Positions 27,064 to 35,271 of a stretch of DNA of 64,000 nt are shown here, piece by piece. A program made the position numbers and the translations under genes. The DNA is from Phycisphaeraceae bacterium (GTDB lineage: Bacteria; Planctomycetota; Phycisphaerae; Phycisphaerales; Phycisphaeraceae). The stretch lies in NCBI GenBank assembly GCA_029260715.1, contig JAJDCS010000026.1:26084-90083 (forward strand), written 5' to 3'. Numbering within the stretch: position 1 is the first letter of the stretch; every line of letters begins with the position of its first letter. Below the pieces are notes generated by a model. It had not been told where the DNA came from and made no database searches. It was given only the letters and a program-made list of their open reading frames with translations.

Positions 27064-28947
27064 ATGATATCCCAATATACCGCCACACTGTCTGATGATC
27101 TCACCACGGAGGGTGAGCAGCCCAACGGCTTGGACACGTACCAAGCCATCAGCGCGCTGTCGCGTCGGGCGACATCGAAGCCGGTTTATTATCAAGAGGC
27201 TTTCCGTATTATCGCCGAGTCGTTTCACTGCCCGTACGCGATGCTGCACGTGAACCTCGGGGCGACGGTGGTTGAGGATACTTGGCACAGCGGGTCGGTG
27301 GACCCCGCGTTTTGGAAGGGCAAGGTCGACCGACTGCTGGGCGAGTGCGTGTCGGACAGCGCGGCGCGTCTGCAGTTGTACAACGCGCGGGAGTCGTCGC
27401 TGCGGCTGGCGTTGGTGGTGTGTCCGATCTTGGACCCCCAGGGGCACCCGATGGGCGCGGTGGCGGGCGCGGTCAGCGGGCGGGAGGAGTTCAATCCGCA
27501 CGCTTGTTTGGCGGAGTTCCAGGCTTTGACGAGGCTGGTGTCGAGCTGCGCGACGATGGTCGCAAGCGAGTCTGACCGCGGCGGCGGCTTGGGGGTTTAC
27601 GCTTCGCTGCACAAGGTGGCTTCGTACCGCACGAAGCACGAGATGGCGTTCGCGATCACGAACAACCTGCGGAACAAGACGGGGTGTGAGCAGGTGGCCT
27701 TGGGCTTGGTGCGTGGCAAGCACATCCAGTTGTTGTCGATCTCGGGTTTTGATGACGTGTCAACGCGTAGCCCCGGTGCGACGGCGGTCCGCGTTGCGAT
27801 GGAGGAGTGTCTGGACCGGGGGCAGACGACGGTGTGCCAGCGTGAAGACGACTGGCACCAGGAGGGCCTGGCGACCGGCCACCGCCTGCACAAGCAGTGG
27901 AGCGCGACCACGGGGTCTTCGTCGGTTTGCTCGATCCCGTTGATTGATGACGGCCGGTGTATCGGTGTGCTGAGCATGCGCCGCCCGGCCGACAAGCCGT
28001 TTGATCGGCAGGAGGTCCAGGCTGTCGAGAAAGCCATGACGCCGCTGGTGCCGGGCATCTTGTTGGTGGACCGGGCCGATCGCGGGCTGTTGGCTCATGT
28101 CAAAGACACGGGGCGGCGGGCGGCGACCGCGGTGTGGCACCGAGACCACCCCGTGCGCAAGTACATTGTGGCGGGGGCCGCGTTGGCTGTGCTGTGGTTC
28201 TTTTTTGGGTCGCTGAACTACCGTATTACGGTTCCGTGCGTGCTGGTGCCCGCCCGGGCCCAGCACGTGGTGGCGCCTTACGAAGGTGTGATCAAGGCGT
28301 CACACGTCACGGCTGGGGATCGGGTGACGCAGGGCCAGGCGTTGTATGAGATGGACGCGTCTGAATTGGAACTGGAGCGGGACCGGTTGGTAGCGAATAT
28401 CGCGGTGTCTGACATCGAGATCGACCGTGCGGTGGCGAACAAGTCAACGATCGACGCGAAGCTGGCGCGGGCGCAGCGTCGCGTGCACGAGGCGCAGCTG
28501 CAGGCTATTGAGCGCAAGCTCAAGCAGGCGGTGGCCCGGTCAGGCTTCCAGGGCACGGTGGTCAGCGGCGATCTGCGTCAGCGGATCGGGCAGGTGATCG
28601 CGCAGGGCGAGCCTGTGTTTGTGTTGGCGCCGTCGGGCGGGTGGATGCTGGAGTTGGAGGTGCCCGAGTCGGGTGTATCCGACGTGGGGGCGGGGCTGAC
28701 CGGTTGGTTCGCGTCGCATGCGCGTCCGGAGGAGACGCTCGTGTGTCGGATCACGCGTGTGCAGCCCTCGGCCCAGTTGCGGCGTGATCGTAATGTGTTT
28801 GTCGCCGAGGCCGAGGTTGACATCCAGGCGCCGTGGATGCGGCCGGGCGTGGAGGGCGTGGCGAGTATCGACGCGGGGCGGCGACGCGTGTGGTGGGTGT
28901 TGCTGCACCGGATGGTGGATTACGTACGGTTGAAGCTATGGGTATGA
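27064..28947 (+). CDS. GAF-domain sensor fused to a membrane HlyD-type adaptor
   Basis: About 627 residues. Two GAF-like domains occupy roughly residues 30-185 and 190-335 (SVCSIPLIDDGRCIGVLSMRRPADKPFDRQE is the clearest). One membrane helix follows at ~365-382 (YIVAGAALAVLWFFFG). Beyond it is a biotinyl-lipoyl/HlyD hairpin (HVVAPYEGVIKASHVTAGDRVTQGQALYEMD) with a coiled coil and a beta-barrel. HlyD proteins bridge inner and outer membranes in efflux and type I secretion; a cytoplasmic GAF pair on one is unusual. GTG 27031 is an alternative start. Its stop overlaps the next ATG as ATGA. Confidence 0.85.
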   Translation: MISQYTATLSDDLTTEGEQPNGLDTYQAISALSRRATSKPVYYQEAFRIIAESFHCPYAMLHVNLGATVVEDTWHSGSVDPAFWKGKVDRLLGECVSDSAARLQLYNARESSLRLALVVCPILDPQGHPMGAVAGAVSGREEFNPHACLAEFQALTRLVSSCATMVASESDRGGGLGVYASLHKVASYRTKHEMAFAITNNLRNKTGCEQVALGLVRGKHIQLLSISGFDDVSTRSPGATAVRVAMEECLDRGQTTVCQREDDWHQEGLATGHRLHKQWSATTGSSSVCSIPLIDDGRCIGVLSMRRPADKPFDRQEVQAVEKAMTPLVPGILLVDRADRGLLAHVKDTGRRAATAVWHRDHPVRKYIVAGAALAVLWFFFGSLNYRITVPCVLVPARAQHVVAPYEGVIKASHVTAGDRVTQGQALYEMDASELELERDRLVANIAVSDIEIDRAVANKSTIDAKLARAQRRVHEAQLQAIERKLKQAVARSGFQGTVVSGDLRQRIGQVIAQGEPVFVLAPSGGWMLELEVPESGVSDVGAGLTGWFASHARPEETLVCRITRVQPSAQLRRDRNVFVAEAEVDIQAPWMRPGVEGVASIDAGRRRVWWVLLHRMVDYVRLKLWV

Positions 28948-31088
28948 ACCAGAGCAACCCGCCGCCGGGCGGCGTGGACCTGGCGGAGCGTCTTCGGCAC
29001 GTGCACGTGGGTGTGCGCCCGGAGTTAGAGGTTAGCCGCCACGTGTTTCGGGGCGAGCCGGCGTACATCGTGACCGACCCGATCACGTTTCAGAGCCACC
29101 GGCTGACGCCCGCGGAGTATGAGGTGCTTGCGGCGCTCGAGTCGGAGCGGTCTTTGGACGAGACCTTCCAGGGGTTAATCGAGCGGGGCAGCCTCGAAAA
29201 AACAGACGAGCAGGATTTTTACAGTTTCATTTTCATGCTCCACCGTTTCGCGTTCTTGAACCTGCCGATTTCAGACGACAAGACGCTGTACCGCCGTTTC
29301 GAGGCCCGGCGCGCGGCGCGCCTGAAGCAGAAGGCCATGGGTTTTTTATATTTGCGCGTGCCGCTGGTGAATCCGGATCATTTTTTGACCAAGACGGTGG
29401 GGCGTGTGCGGTTCTTGTTTTCACGGTTCTTTTTTGTGGGGTGGTTGGGCTTGATGGCGGTGTGCGCCGCGGTGGCGGCGATGCGGTGGCACGACCTGAT
29501 TGAGCCTCTCAACGGTGTTCTGGCGGCGGAAAACCTGCTGCTGTTCTGGGGGCTGTTTGTTGGGCTGAAGCTTGTCCACGAGATGGGACACGCGTACGCG
29601 TGCAAGCATTTTGGCGGGCACGTGCCCGAGATGGGGGTGTTCCTGATCGCGTTGACGCCCTGTGCGTATGTTGACGCCAGCGCGTCGTGGGGTTTTTCCC
29701 GCGTGCGGGAGCGGCTGATCGTCTCGCTGGCGGGGATGTACATCGAGTCGATCGTGGCGGGGGTGTCGCTTCTGGTGTGGAGCGTGACGGCGCCGTCGCT
29801 GATCCACGACCTGGCGTACCAGGCGTGCTTCATGGCGAGCGTGGTGACCGTGGCGTTCAACGTCAACCCGCTGATGAAGTTCGACGGGTATTACATCTTG
29901 ACCGACCTGATCGGCATGCCCAACCTCCGCCAGCAGTCGGTGGCGTTTGTGCGGGGTGTCTTTAAGCGTATAGCGTTGGGGATCAAGTCGCCCGATGCGC
30001 CGCGGTCGTTTTCGACCCGGGTGATCCTGTTTTCTTATGGTGTTGCATCATCGGTGTACAAGGTGTTTGTGGTGTTTGCCATCGCGGGCCTGATCGCCAC
30101 GAAGCTGTTTCTGGTGGGTATGGCGTTGGCGGCGGCGTATGCCGGCACGCTGGCGTTTCGGCTGGTCCAGTCGGCAACGCGTTACCTGTGGTGGTCGCCC
30201 GACACCGTGGCGGTGCGCCCCAGGGCGATCGCGGTCAGTGTGCTGCTGATCCTTGTGGTGCCCTTGGGGATCGCGGCGGTTCCGCTGCCGGTGAAGGTCA
30301 CAACGCCTGGCGTGGTCACGACCGAAGCCGAGCGTGTGCTGCGCGCCGGCACGCCGGGGTTTGTGAAGCGGGTCCACGTGCAGCCGGGCGATCGCGTGGC
30401 CGCGGGCGGGGTGCTGGTGGAGATGGTGAACCCCGACCTCGATTCAGCAGTGGCCCAGGCGGCGGCACAGGTCGAGACGTCCGAGCTACGCATCCAAGCC
30501 CACGAAGCGGGCGAGTCGCCCAAGGCTTCACAGGAGATCAGCCGGCTGAGCTACTTCCAAAGGCAATACGAGCACAGCCGGTCCGAGTTGGCCAAGCTGA
30601 GCGTCACCGCGCCGCGGGGCGGTTTTGTGGCCCAGTGCCTCAAGCCATCGGACGTTGACCGATTTTTGCAGACGGGCGACCCGGTGGCGACGGTCAGCGG
30701 CGGGCGGTGGGTCGTGCGGTGCTTGCTTACCGCTGATGAATTTACGGCGGCTAAGCCTGAAGTGGGGCAGGCGGTGCAGTGCCGTTCGTCTGTTGACCCG
30801 TCGCTGCGTTTGGCTGGGTCGGTGGTGAAGATCGCGGGGTCGGGTCAGCGCGAGATTGATATCCCGGAGTTAACGCACCTGGCGGGGGGGCGGATCCCGA
30901 TCAACCCGCGTACCCACGAAGCGGCTGAGCCGTATTTTGAGATTACGATTGCGTTTGAACCCGGCGAGATCCCCGCGCTGCGCAAAGGCATGACGGCCTA
31001 CGCGCGGTTCGACGGCACGTCACAATCGATTGGCGTGCAACTGGTGCGACGTCTGCTGTGGTTCCGGAACCACTTGTTGGCGGGCTAA
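28944..31088 (+). CDS. M50 site-2 protease fused to an HlyD-type adaptor
   Basis: 714 residues. The N-terminal ~90 residues resemble a PqqD-like peptide-binding fold (YIVTDPITFQSHRLTPAEYEVLAAL). A multi-pass metallopeptidase of the M50 family follows: zinc site HEMGH at residues 212-216 and the second motif NPLMKFDGYY with Asp314. After further membrane helices comes a biotinyl-lipoyl/HlyD domain (TPGFVKRVHVQPGDRVAAGGVLVEM) with a coiled coil. The ATG at 28944 overlaps the previous stop as ATGA, giving translational coupling. Site-2 proteases cut within the membrane; I infer processing or escorting of an exported substrate such as the LEPR protein. Confidence 0.88.
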   Translation: MNQSNPPPGGVDLAERLRHVHVGVRPELEVSRHVFRGEPAYIVTDPITFQSHRLTPAEYEVLAALESERSLDETFQGLIERGSLEKTDEQDFYSFIFMLHRFAFLNLPISDDKTLYRRFEARRAARLKQKAMGFLYLRVPLVNPDHFLTKTVGRVRFLFSRFFFVGWLGLMAVCAAVAAMRWHDLIEPLNGVLAAENLLLFWGLFVGLKLVHEMGHAYACKHFGGHVPEMGVFLIALTPCAYVDASASWGFSRVRERLIVSLAGMYIESIVAGVSLLVWSVTAPSLIHDLAYQACFMASVVTVAFNVNPLMKFDGYYILTDLIGMPNLRQQSVAFVRGVFKRIALGIKSPDAPRSFSTRVILFSYGVASSVYKVFVVFAIAGLIATKLFLVGMALAAAYAGTLAFRLVQSATRYLWWSPDTVAVRPRAIAVSVLLILVVPLGIAAVPLPVKVTTPGVVTTEAERVLRAGTPGFVKRVHVQPGDRVAAGGVLVEMVNPDLDSAVAQAAAQVETSELRIQAHEAGESPKASQEISRLSYFQRQYEHSRSELAKLSVTAPRGGFVAQCLKPSDVDRFLQTGDPVATVSGGRWVVRCLLTADEFTAAKPEVGQAVQCRSSVDPSLRLAGSVVKIAGSGQREIDIPELTHLAGGRIPINPRTHEAAEPYFEITIAFEPGEIPALRKGMTAYARFDGTSQSIGVQLVRRLLWFRNHLLAG

Positions 31089-31138
31089 AAGTGTTTTCAG
31101 TTGTGTGTACGGTTTGACAGGGACCATCGCCTCAGTTC

Positions 31139-31170
31139 GGACCGCTCCCTGACGGTCGCGGTTCGTGACG
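31139..31170. repeat. Dispersed repeat, family 3, copy 2
   Basis: GGACCGCTCCCTGACGGTCG followed by CGGTTCGTGACG, matching 14889-14917 in 26 or more positions. It lies 50 bases after the M50-HlyD stop and may form a hairpin through ACCG/CGGT. Confidence 0.6.
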
Positions 31171-31245
31171 ATCCTGCACGGATTAATCTAAATCCGTACG
31201 ATAATACATTTTATTAAGAGTAAATAGGGTGGAGAAAATCCATCC

Positions 31246-31284
31246 AACCAACAATCCCCCAAAGGGGCATGCCGAGGGTTGGTT
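31246..31284 (-). terminator. Possible terminator hairpin of a PEP-CTERM gene
   Basis: AACCAAC (31246-31252) pairs with GTTGGTT (31278-31284), and a CCCC/GGGG arm lies inside. It is 24 bases beyond the stop of the minus-strand PEP-CTERM gene. The T-run (minus strand GGATTTT) is weak, so it may work only partly. Confidence 0.4.
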
Positions 31285-31307
31285 TCATGAATTTAGGTTG
31301 CTGACGT

Positions 31308-32003
31308 TTAGACGACCCGTTGCCGCTTGGTCGTGTACCCCAACACGCCTAGGCCCATCATGCCCAGGATCGCGGTGATCGGTTCGGGGACTCCTGTCTC
31401 GGGGATTACTGTAAAGCTGTAGGCAAACGGATCATTTGTAGATCCGTCTCCGGAAAAGGGGCTCGGGTTTTCAGGCAATGTTAGAAAAAGCTCTTGGCCA
31501 TTGGAAAAGACGGCGGTCAGCACGGAGTTTGGTGTTGCGGCACCGTTGTTGAAGAAGGTGTCTTGGAAGTCCAGGACAATGTTTTGTGCTGGGTTGCCAT
31601 CAAGGTCCGCCTGGAAGCTGAATACGTCACCAGAATCAAAGCCCGAGAAGGTATACGCCAAGACACCTAGCCGAGCAGTTTGAGGCGCGGGATCATTTGG
31701 CGGTGTGAACATCAAATCGATACCAGGGTCTATGACGTTCGTTTCGTTGTAGATTCCGGCAATTGTGGCGAAATGTCGGTCGGGGCGGCCAATAGTGATC
31801 GAGAAGCTTGTGATCCTCGCAGCTAGACTGTCGTTCGTTAGCGTCATGATGGGAACATTCGGTGGATTCAGGTTTCCTGCCTCTCCTACAATTTGAAATG
31901 TAAATCCCGCTGTTGGAATGGCGTGCGATACTTCTGAGAAAATGGCCAATCCCATTGCCGTAACGGTTGCAATGACAAGAGACTTGAGCCTAAACATCTT
32001 CAT
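31308..32003 (-). CDS. PEP-CTERM exported protein
   Basis: 231 residues with a signal peptide (KSLVIATVTAMGLAIFSEVSHA) and no recognised domain in the middle, which is rich in Asn, Asp, Pro and Thr. The end is GVPEPITAILGMMGLGVLGYTTKRQRVV-like: PEP, a hydrophobic helix and a basic tail. AAGGAG six bases before the ATG at 32003 decides the start; the open frame runs up to 32090. It lies between the M50-HlyD gene and the stand-alone HlyD gene, on the minus strand with the latter. Confidence 0.85.
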   Translation of the reverse strand: MKMFRLKSLVIATVTAMGLAIFSEVSHAIPTAGFTFQIVGEAGNLNPPNVPIMTLTNDSLAARITSFSITIGRPDRHFATIAGIYNETNVIDPGIDLMFTPPNDPAPQTARLGVLAYTFSGFDSGDVFSFQADLDGNPAQNIVLDFQDTFFNNGAATPNSVLTAVFSNGQELFLTLPENPSPFSGDGSTNDPFAYSFTVIPETGVPEPITAILGMMGLGVLGYTTKRQRVV

Positions 32004-32171
32004 TTGGAACTCCTTGGATCTTCGGTTCGGGCTGCTTCTGCCAACTGGTAGCCGGGAATTCACATGTGACCCGTGCCAATAGCAGCTCAAATAGCCAATA
32101 TAACATCATACGGGCAACCCAAAACGACGCCTAGTCTTCCCAATAGATTTATTCTTAGTGCGCCTAACAAC

Positions 32172-32207
32172 AATGGGTGCCACACAGCACGCCGAAGGCT
32201 GCTGTGT
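32172..32207 (+). repeat. Dispersed hairpin repeat, family 2, copy 2
   Basis: GGGTGCCACACAGCACGCCG continues with AAGGCTGCTGTGTGC. The arms CACACAGCA and TGCTGTGTG pair perfectly, making this the best-folded member of the family (others at 714-752 and 44291-44327). Confidence 0.6.
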
Positions 32208-32310
32208 GCGAGGGGATTGACAATCAAAATTACCTAGCGGCCTATAAACGTCACTGTTAGGTGGTCTAATACGGGTTCGGACTAATTTTGAGTCGATTTA
32301 AGACTATAAA

Positions 32311-32395
32311 GGGACCACTCCCTGACGGCCGGGTGGCACGGCTTGCTTGCAAGCCGTGAAATGCGGCTCCGCCATGACAACTGTCACCGAATAGG
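32311..32395. repeat. Composite repeat: family 3 fragment joined to family 1, copy C
   Basis: GGACCACTCCCTGACGG of family 3 runs directly into GGGTGGC of family 1, followed by the ACGGCTTGC/GCAAGCCGT palindrome, GCTCCGCCATGACAACTGTC and ACCGAATAGG. The last ~25 bp seen in copies A and B are absent. The junction shows the two families can recombine or insert side by side. Confidence 0.75.
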
Positions 32396-32413
32396 ACTAA
32401 ACCGGGTGGGGCG

Positions 32414-33376
32414 TCAGCGGGCGGGCGGGCCGTACGAGGCGTGGCGGGCCCCGTCGCCGGTCGCGGTGAGGGGCTGACCCGTTCGGGCGTCTAGCTTGAG
32501 TTGCAGCGTGAACCCGGCGGGCAGCAAATCGTTTTCATTGTCGATATCAAACACACACCTGAACGTCCTGCTGGCGGGGTCGATCACCGGGTCGATCATC
32601 TTCAGCGTGCCTTCGATCGGCTTGCTCACGGGCTCTTGAGCGTCGAGCAGGTACACCTCGCCCCGTGAAAGCTTGCCGTACAACTTCAGGGGCAGTTGGA
32701 TCTGCGCTTCGAGCGTTTGCAGCGCCACGAGCATGAGGATGGGGTCGGCGGCGGTGAGCGACGTGCCGGGCTGGGCCAGCACACGCACGACCTGCCCGTC
32801 GAACGGGGCGCGCACGGTGTGGCGGGCGAGTTTTTCCCGTTCGAGCTTCAACACCGCGGCATCGATAGAGCTTTTTCTAACCGCGAGGTCGTAGGCTACC
32901 CGTGCCTGGTCGCGAGAGAGCATGGCCTCTCGCAGCTCCCATTGTGAAGCGGCTTTGCCGTCGTACGCCTCTTTGACGCGGTTGAGTTGGAGATTGGCGT
33001 GCATGTAGCTTAGCTTGGCGTGCTCGATGGTTTCGGTGTCTTCCGCTTGGAGTTTTGCGACCTTAACGGCTGCGGCCGCCACGCGCAGGTCCATGATCGC
33101 AAGGGGTTGGTCTTTGTTGACGCGTTGGCCCTCTTCGACCTGAACGTCCATCAGCACGCCCTCAAACGGAGCGGCAAGGGTGACTTGATGGCGCGGCGAT
33201 ACCATGCCATGCAGGTCGTTCTGGGCGCGGGGTGATTGGCTGACGGCTTGGCCCCAACGGGCTTGGGCGGGTTGGTCGCTTGCGGTTTGCTGCGCCGCCG
33301 CCTGGCTATGCCAAAGCGATACGGCCGTCAGTGCAAGGGCTACGACCCAGGGCTTACGCCCGATAATCACACTCAT
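32414..33376 (-). CDS. Periplasmic adaptor subunit, HlyD/RND membrane-fusion family
   Basis: 320 residues with a signal peptide (KPWVVALALTAVSLWHSQAAAQ). The lipoyl half-motifs are clear (PRHQVTLAAPFEGVLMDVQVEEGQRVNKDQPLAIMD and RHTVRAPFDGQVVRVLAQPGTSL), separated by an alpha-hairpin of ~80 residues, followed by a beta-barrel (RTFRCVFDIDNENDLLPAGFTLQL). Such proteins link an inner-membrane pump to an outer-membrane channel. No RND or ABC pump gene is adjacent; instead it faces the GAF-HlyD and M50-HlyD genes across a PEP-CTERM gene, so I place it in the same system. A GGAGG motif precedes the ATG. Confidence 0.88.
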   Translation of the reverse strand: MSVIIGRKPWVVALALTAVSLWHSQAAAQQTASDQPAQARWGQAVSQSPRAQNDLHGMVSPRHQVTLAAPFEGVLMDVQVEEGQRVNKDQPLAIMDLRVAAAAVKVAKLQAEDTETIEHAKLSYMHANLQLNRVKEAYDGKAASQWELREAMLSRDQARVAYDLAVRKSSIDAAVLKLEREKLARHTVRAPFDGQVVRVLAQPGTSLTAADPILMLVALQTLEAQIQLPLKLYGKLSRGEVYLLDAQEPVSKPIEGTLKMIDPVIDPASRTFRCVFDIDNENDLLPAGFTLQLKLDARTGQPLTATGDGARHASYGPPAR

Positions 33377-33729
33377 ACCTTAGTACCTCCATCGACAGGG
33401 TGTATGTCATTTCTATCGGATGGTTCCGTGCTGACCTGATGGCCCGGTATGGGGTGCGCGGGCTTGTGTATGAGCGGCCGGTGGGGCTTGGCAGGCCAAT
33501 AAGGGCAGGTGGGCGGGGCGTTTCGCGCCCAATAATGACACATGAGGCATTGATTTGTATTTCGGTTTGGGGCAGGGCTTTCCTGTATGGCCGCCTTCAG
33601 CTTGTAAGTTTATTTAAATTATGGAATTAAATATCCTTAAGAAAATAATTCGCCATTGCGAAAACTGGTGGTACATTTGAAACAGGCGTCACAAACGTCA
33701 TGAAGTAAGAGGCGCGGGAGGGGAGAGTT
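33377..33729. other. Gene-free divergent region
   Basis: 353 bp between the divergent adaptor gene and the small membrane protein gene. The last ~100 bp (33600-33690) are strongly AT-rich and are the likely promoter zone. A short hairpin GGGGCG-TTT-CGCGCC lies near 33513-33530. No RNA gene was recognised. Confidence 0.4.
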
Positions 33730-33921
33730 GTGTCTGTGGAGGGGGAAGCGATTTCGTCGGAGATCCAATTCCGCATGTGGATCACCATGATCGCGGCGGC
33801 GACGTTGGCAATGTCGTTTACCGTGGGTTATTACATCGGCCAGCGGCATTTTCATGACGGCCTGAACAGCGGCAGCCCCGGCGTGCAAAGCGTGATGGGG
33901 GTTCGTGGGCAGGCGGATTGA
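33730..33921 (+). CDS. Small single-pass membrane protein
   Basis: 63 residues with one helix (MWITMIAAATLAMSFTVGYYIG, ~residues 16-37) and short polar ends. A GTG start is supported by a purine-rich GGGAGGGGAG just upstream. It matches no family I know. It lies between the adaptor gene and the phosphatase gene, both on the other strand, so it is transcribed alone. Small membrane proteins of this kind often modulate a larger membrane complex; that role here is a guess. Confidence 0.5.
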   Translation: MSVEGEAISSEIQFRMWITMIAAATLAMSFTVGYYIGQRHFHDGLNSGSPGVQSVMGVRGQAD

Positions 33922-33992
33922 CGGATCCCCGCGAATCTTTTGACACGACAGATTCCCGGGCGGGCTCGGCCGGGAGGGTCGGTTCAGTTTTT

Positions 33993-34955
33993 TCATTGAG
34001 TGGTTTGGTCGCGCCGGGATCGCCCGACATGGTTGAGCGGTCCGAACATGGCGCCGCCGACGCTGCGGATGCTGATCTCGGGCCAGGGCAGGGCGTCGCC
34101 TCGAATCGCCGAGCCGACCAAACCCTTTAGCACCCGGAACGGCCCACATATTCTTTCCTTCCACGGCACGCTTGGGGCCAACCCATTGGGGCGGATCAGC
34201 AGCACGGTGACGTCATCGTCCGTCAGGTTGCCCCGGTGCAGGGCGGCGACGGCCTGGGTGACTGAACCGATCAGCCGATCGGGCGGGACGGGGGTAAGGG
34301 TTTGGACGACTTCCAAGAGGCCTTGCTCGCCAAGCAGCTTGCCGTCGGCGTCTTTCGCTTCGATTAACGAGTCTGTGTAGAACAGCACAAGGTCGCCCAC
34401 GGCTAGCCGTTGGGAGCGTTGGTCGTATTGGCTGTGGCCTTCGATGCCCAGGGGGATATTGGCCAGGCCGGGGTTGGCGCGGGCGCCCGGCTTGAGCAGC
34501 GACCAGGCCCGGTCTTCGGCGTGGTACCACAGGGGCGGTGGGTGTCCCGCGTAGCTGAGGGTTAACTCCTGTGTCGGTGAGAAGAAGGTGGCCGCCAGTG
34601 CTGTGGCGAAGCCCCCTTCTTGAGACAGGTGCACAAACGCCCTGTTCATAGTTTGGACGAATTTGCCTTGGTCGATGTGGTTGACGTACCGCCTCATGAG
34701 CCGGCGGAGTTGGAGCGCGGTGTCGGCGACGGACGAGCCGTGGCCGCTGACGTCGGCGACGAGCAGGCGGGTGACCCGGCCGGTGGCGCAGCTCGAGACG
34801 TAATACACATCGCCCCCGCCGTCGGCGTCTTGGTAGGGGCGGCTGTAGACCCACGCGTCGAGACCGGATATGACCACGTCGCTGTCGGTGACTTGGTTGC
34901 TGCCCCAGACCTCCATGCAGGGCATGCGCTTCGCGGTGGTGGTGTTTGGGGGCAT
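33993..34955 (-). CDS. PP2C-type serine phosphatase, SpoIIE/RsbU family
   Basis: 320 residues. Metal-binding motifs of the PP2C fold are visible: DADGGGDVYYV, VADVSGHG, and near the end NLTDDDVTVLLIR. The core LTLSYAGHPPPLWYH and LVLFYTDSLIEAKD are typical of SpoIIE/RsbU phosphatases, which dephosphorylate anti-sigma-factor antagonists in partner-switching. No sensor domain precedes the catalytic part, and a ~70-residue C-terminal extension follows it. No anti-sigma factor or STAS gene is in the window, so its target is unknown. Confidence 0.88.
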   Translation of the reverse strand: MPPNTTTAKRMPCMEVWGSNQVTDSDVVISGLDAWVYSRPYQDADGGGDVYYVSSCATGRVTRLLVADVSGHGSSVADTALQLRRLMRRYVNHIDQGKFVQTMNRAFVHLSQEGGFATALAATFFSPTQELTLSYAGHPPPLWYHAEDRAWSLLKPGARANPGLANIPLGIEGHSQYDQRSQRLAVGDLVLFYTDSLIEAKDADGKLLGEQGLLEVVQTLTPVPPDRLIGSVTQAVAALHRGNLTDDDVTVLLIRPNGLAPSVPWKERICGPFRVLKGLVGSAIRGDALPWPEISIRSVGGAMFGPLNHVGRSRRDQTTQ

Positions 34956-35271
34956 GGTTCGTGCTTGATTTGGGCGTTTTGCGGGTGGTTGACGCGTTCT
35001 TATCTACGGTACAGCCGACATTTCCGCCGGGTCATATCTTGTGTGTGTCTTGTCTAAACCGTTACTTCTTGTGAGTTATTCCGGCCTGACGGGGGCGGTG
35101 CACCACGACGATCTATCAAGATATACTGTCGGCCGAGACGACTAATAGAGTTGAAGCGGTTTCGCTTTGTGTGCGTGAAGCAACCAGAAACCCGCTTTCT
35201 GAGCGGTCACAAAGTATTATGCACGCTATGGCGGTCACGGCGGCTGGGGATACACGACCGAACGGGTTTCA
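34956..35271. other. Gene-free divergent region
   Basis: 316 bp between the phosphatase gene (minus) and a lipoprotein gene (plus). It is less GC-rich than the genes. An imperfect hairpin (ACCAGAAACCCGCTTTCTGA..) lies near 35186-35210. No strong promoter boxes, RNA gene or coding frame was recognised. Confidence 0.35.

Larger units (their letters stand above)
32004..32413. other. Repeat-rich intergenic region
   Basis: 410 bp between two minus-strand genes. It contains a family 2 repeat (32172-32207) and a composite of family 3 and family 1 (32311-32395). No coding frame is convincing. The promoter of the PEP-CTERM gene at 32003 is expected in its left part; an AT-rich block lies at 32100-32160. 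Confidence 0.5.
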
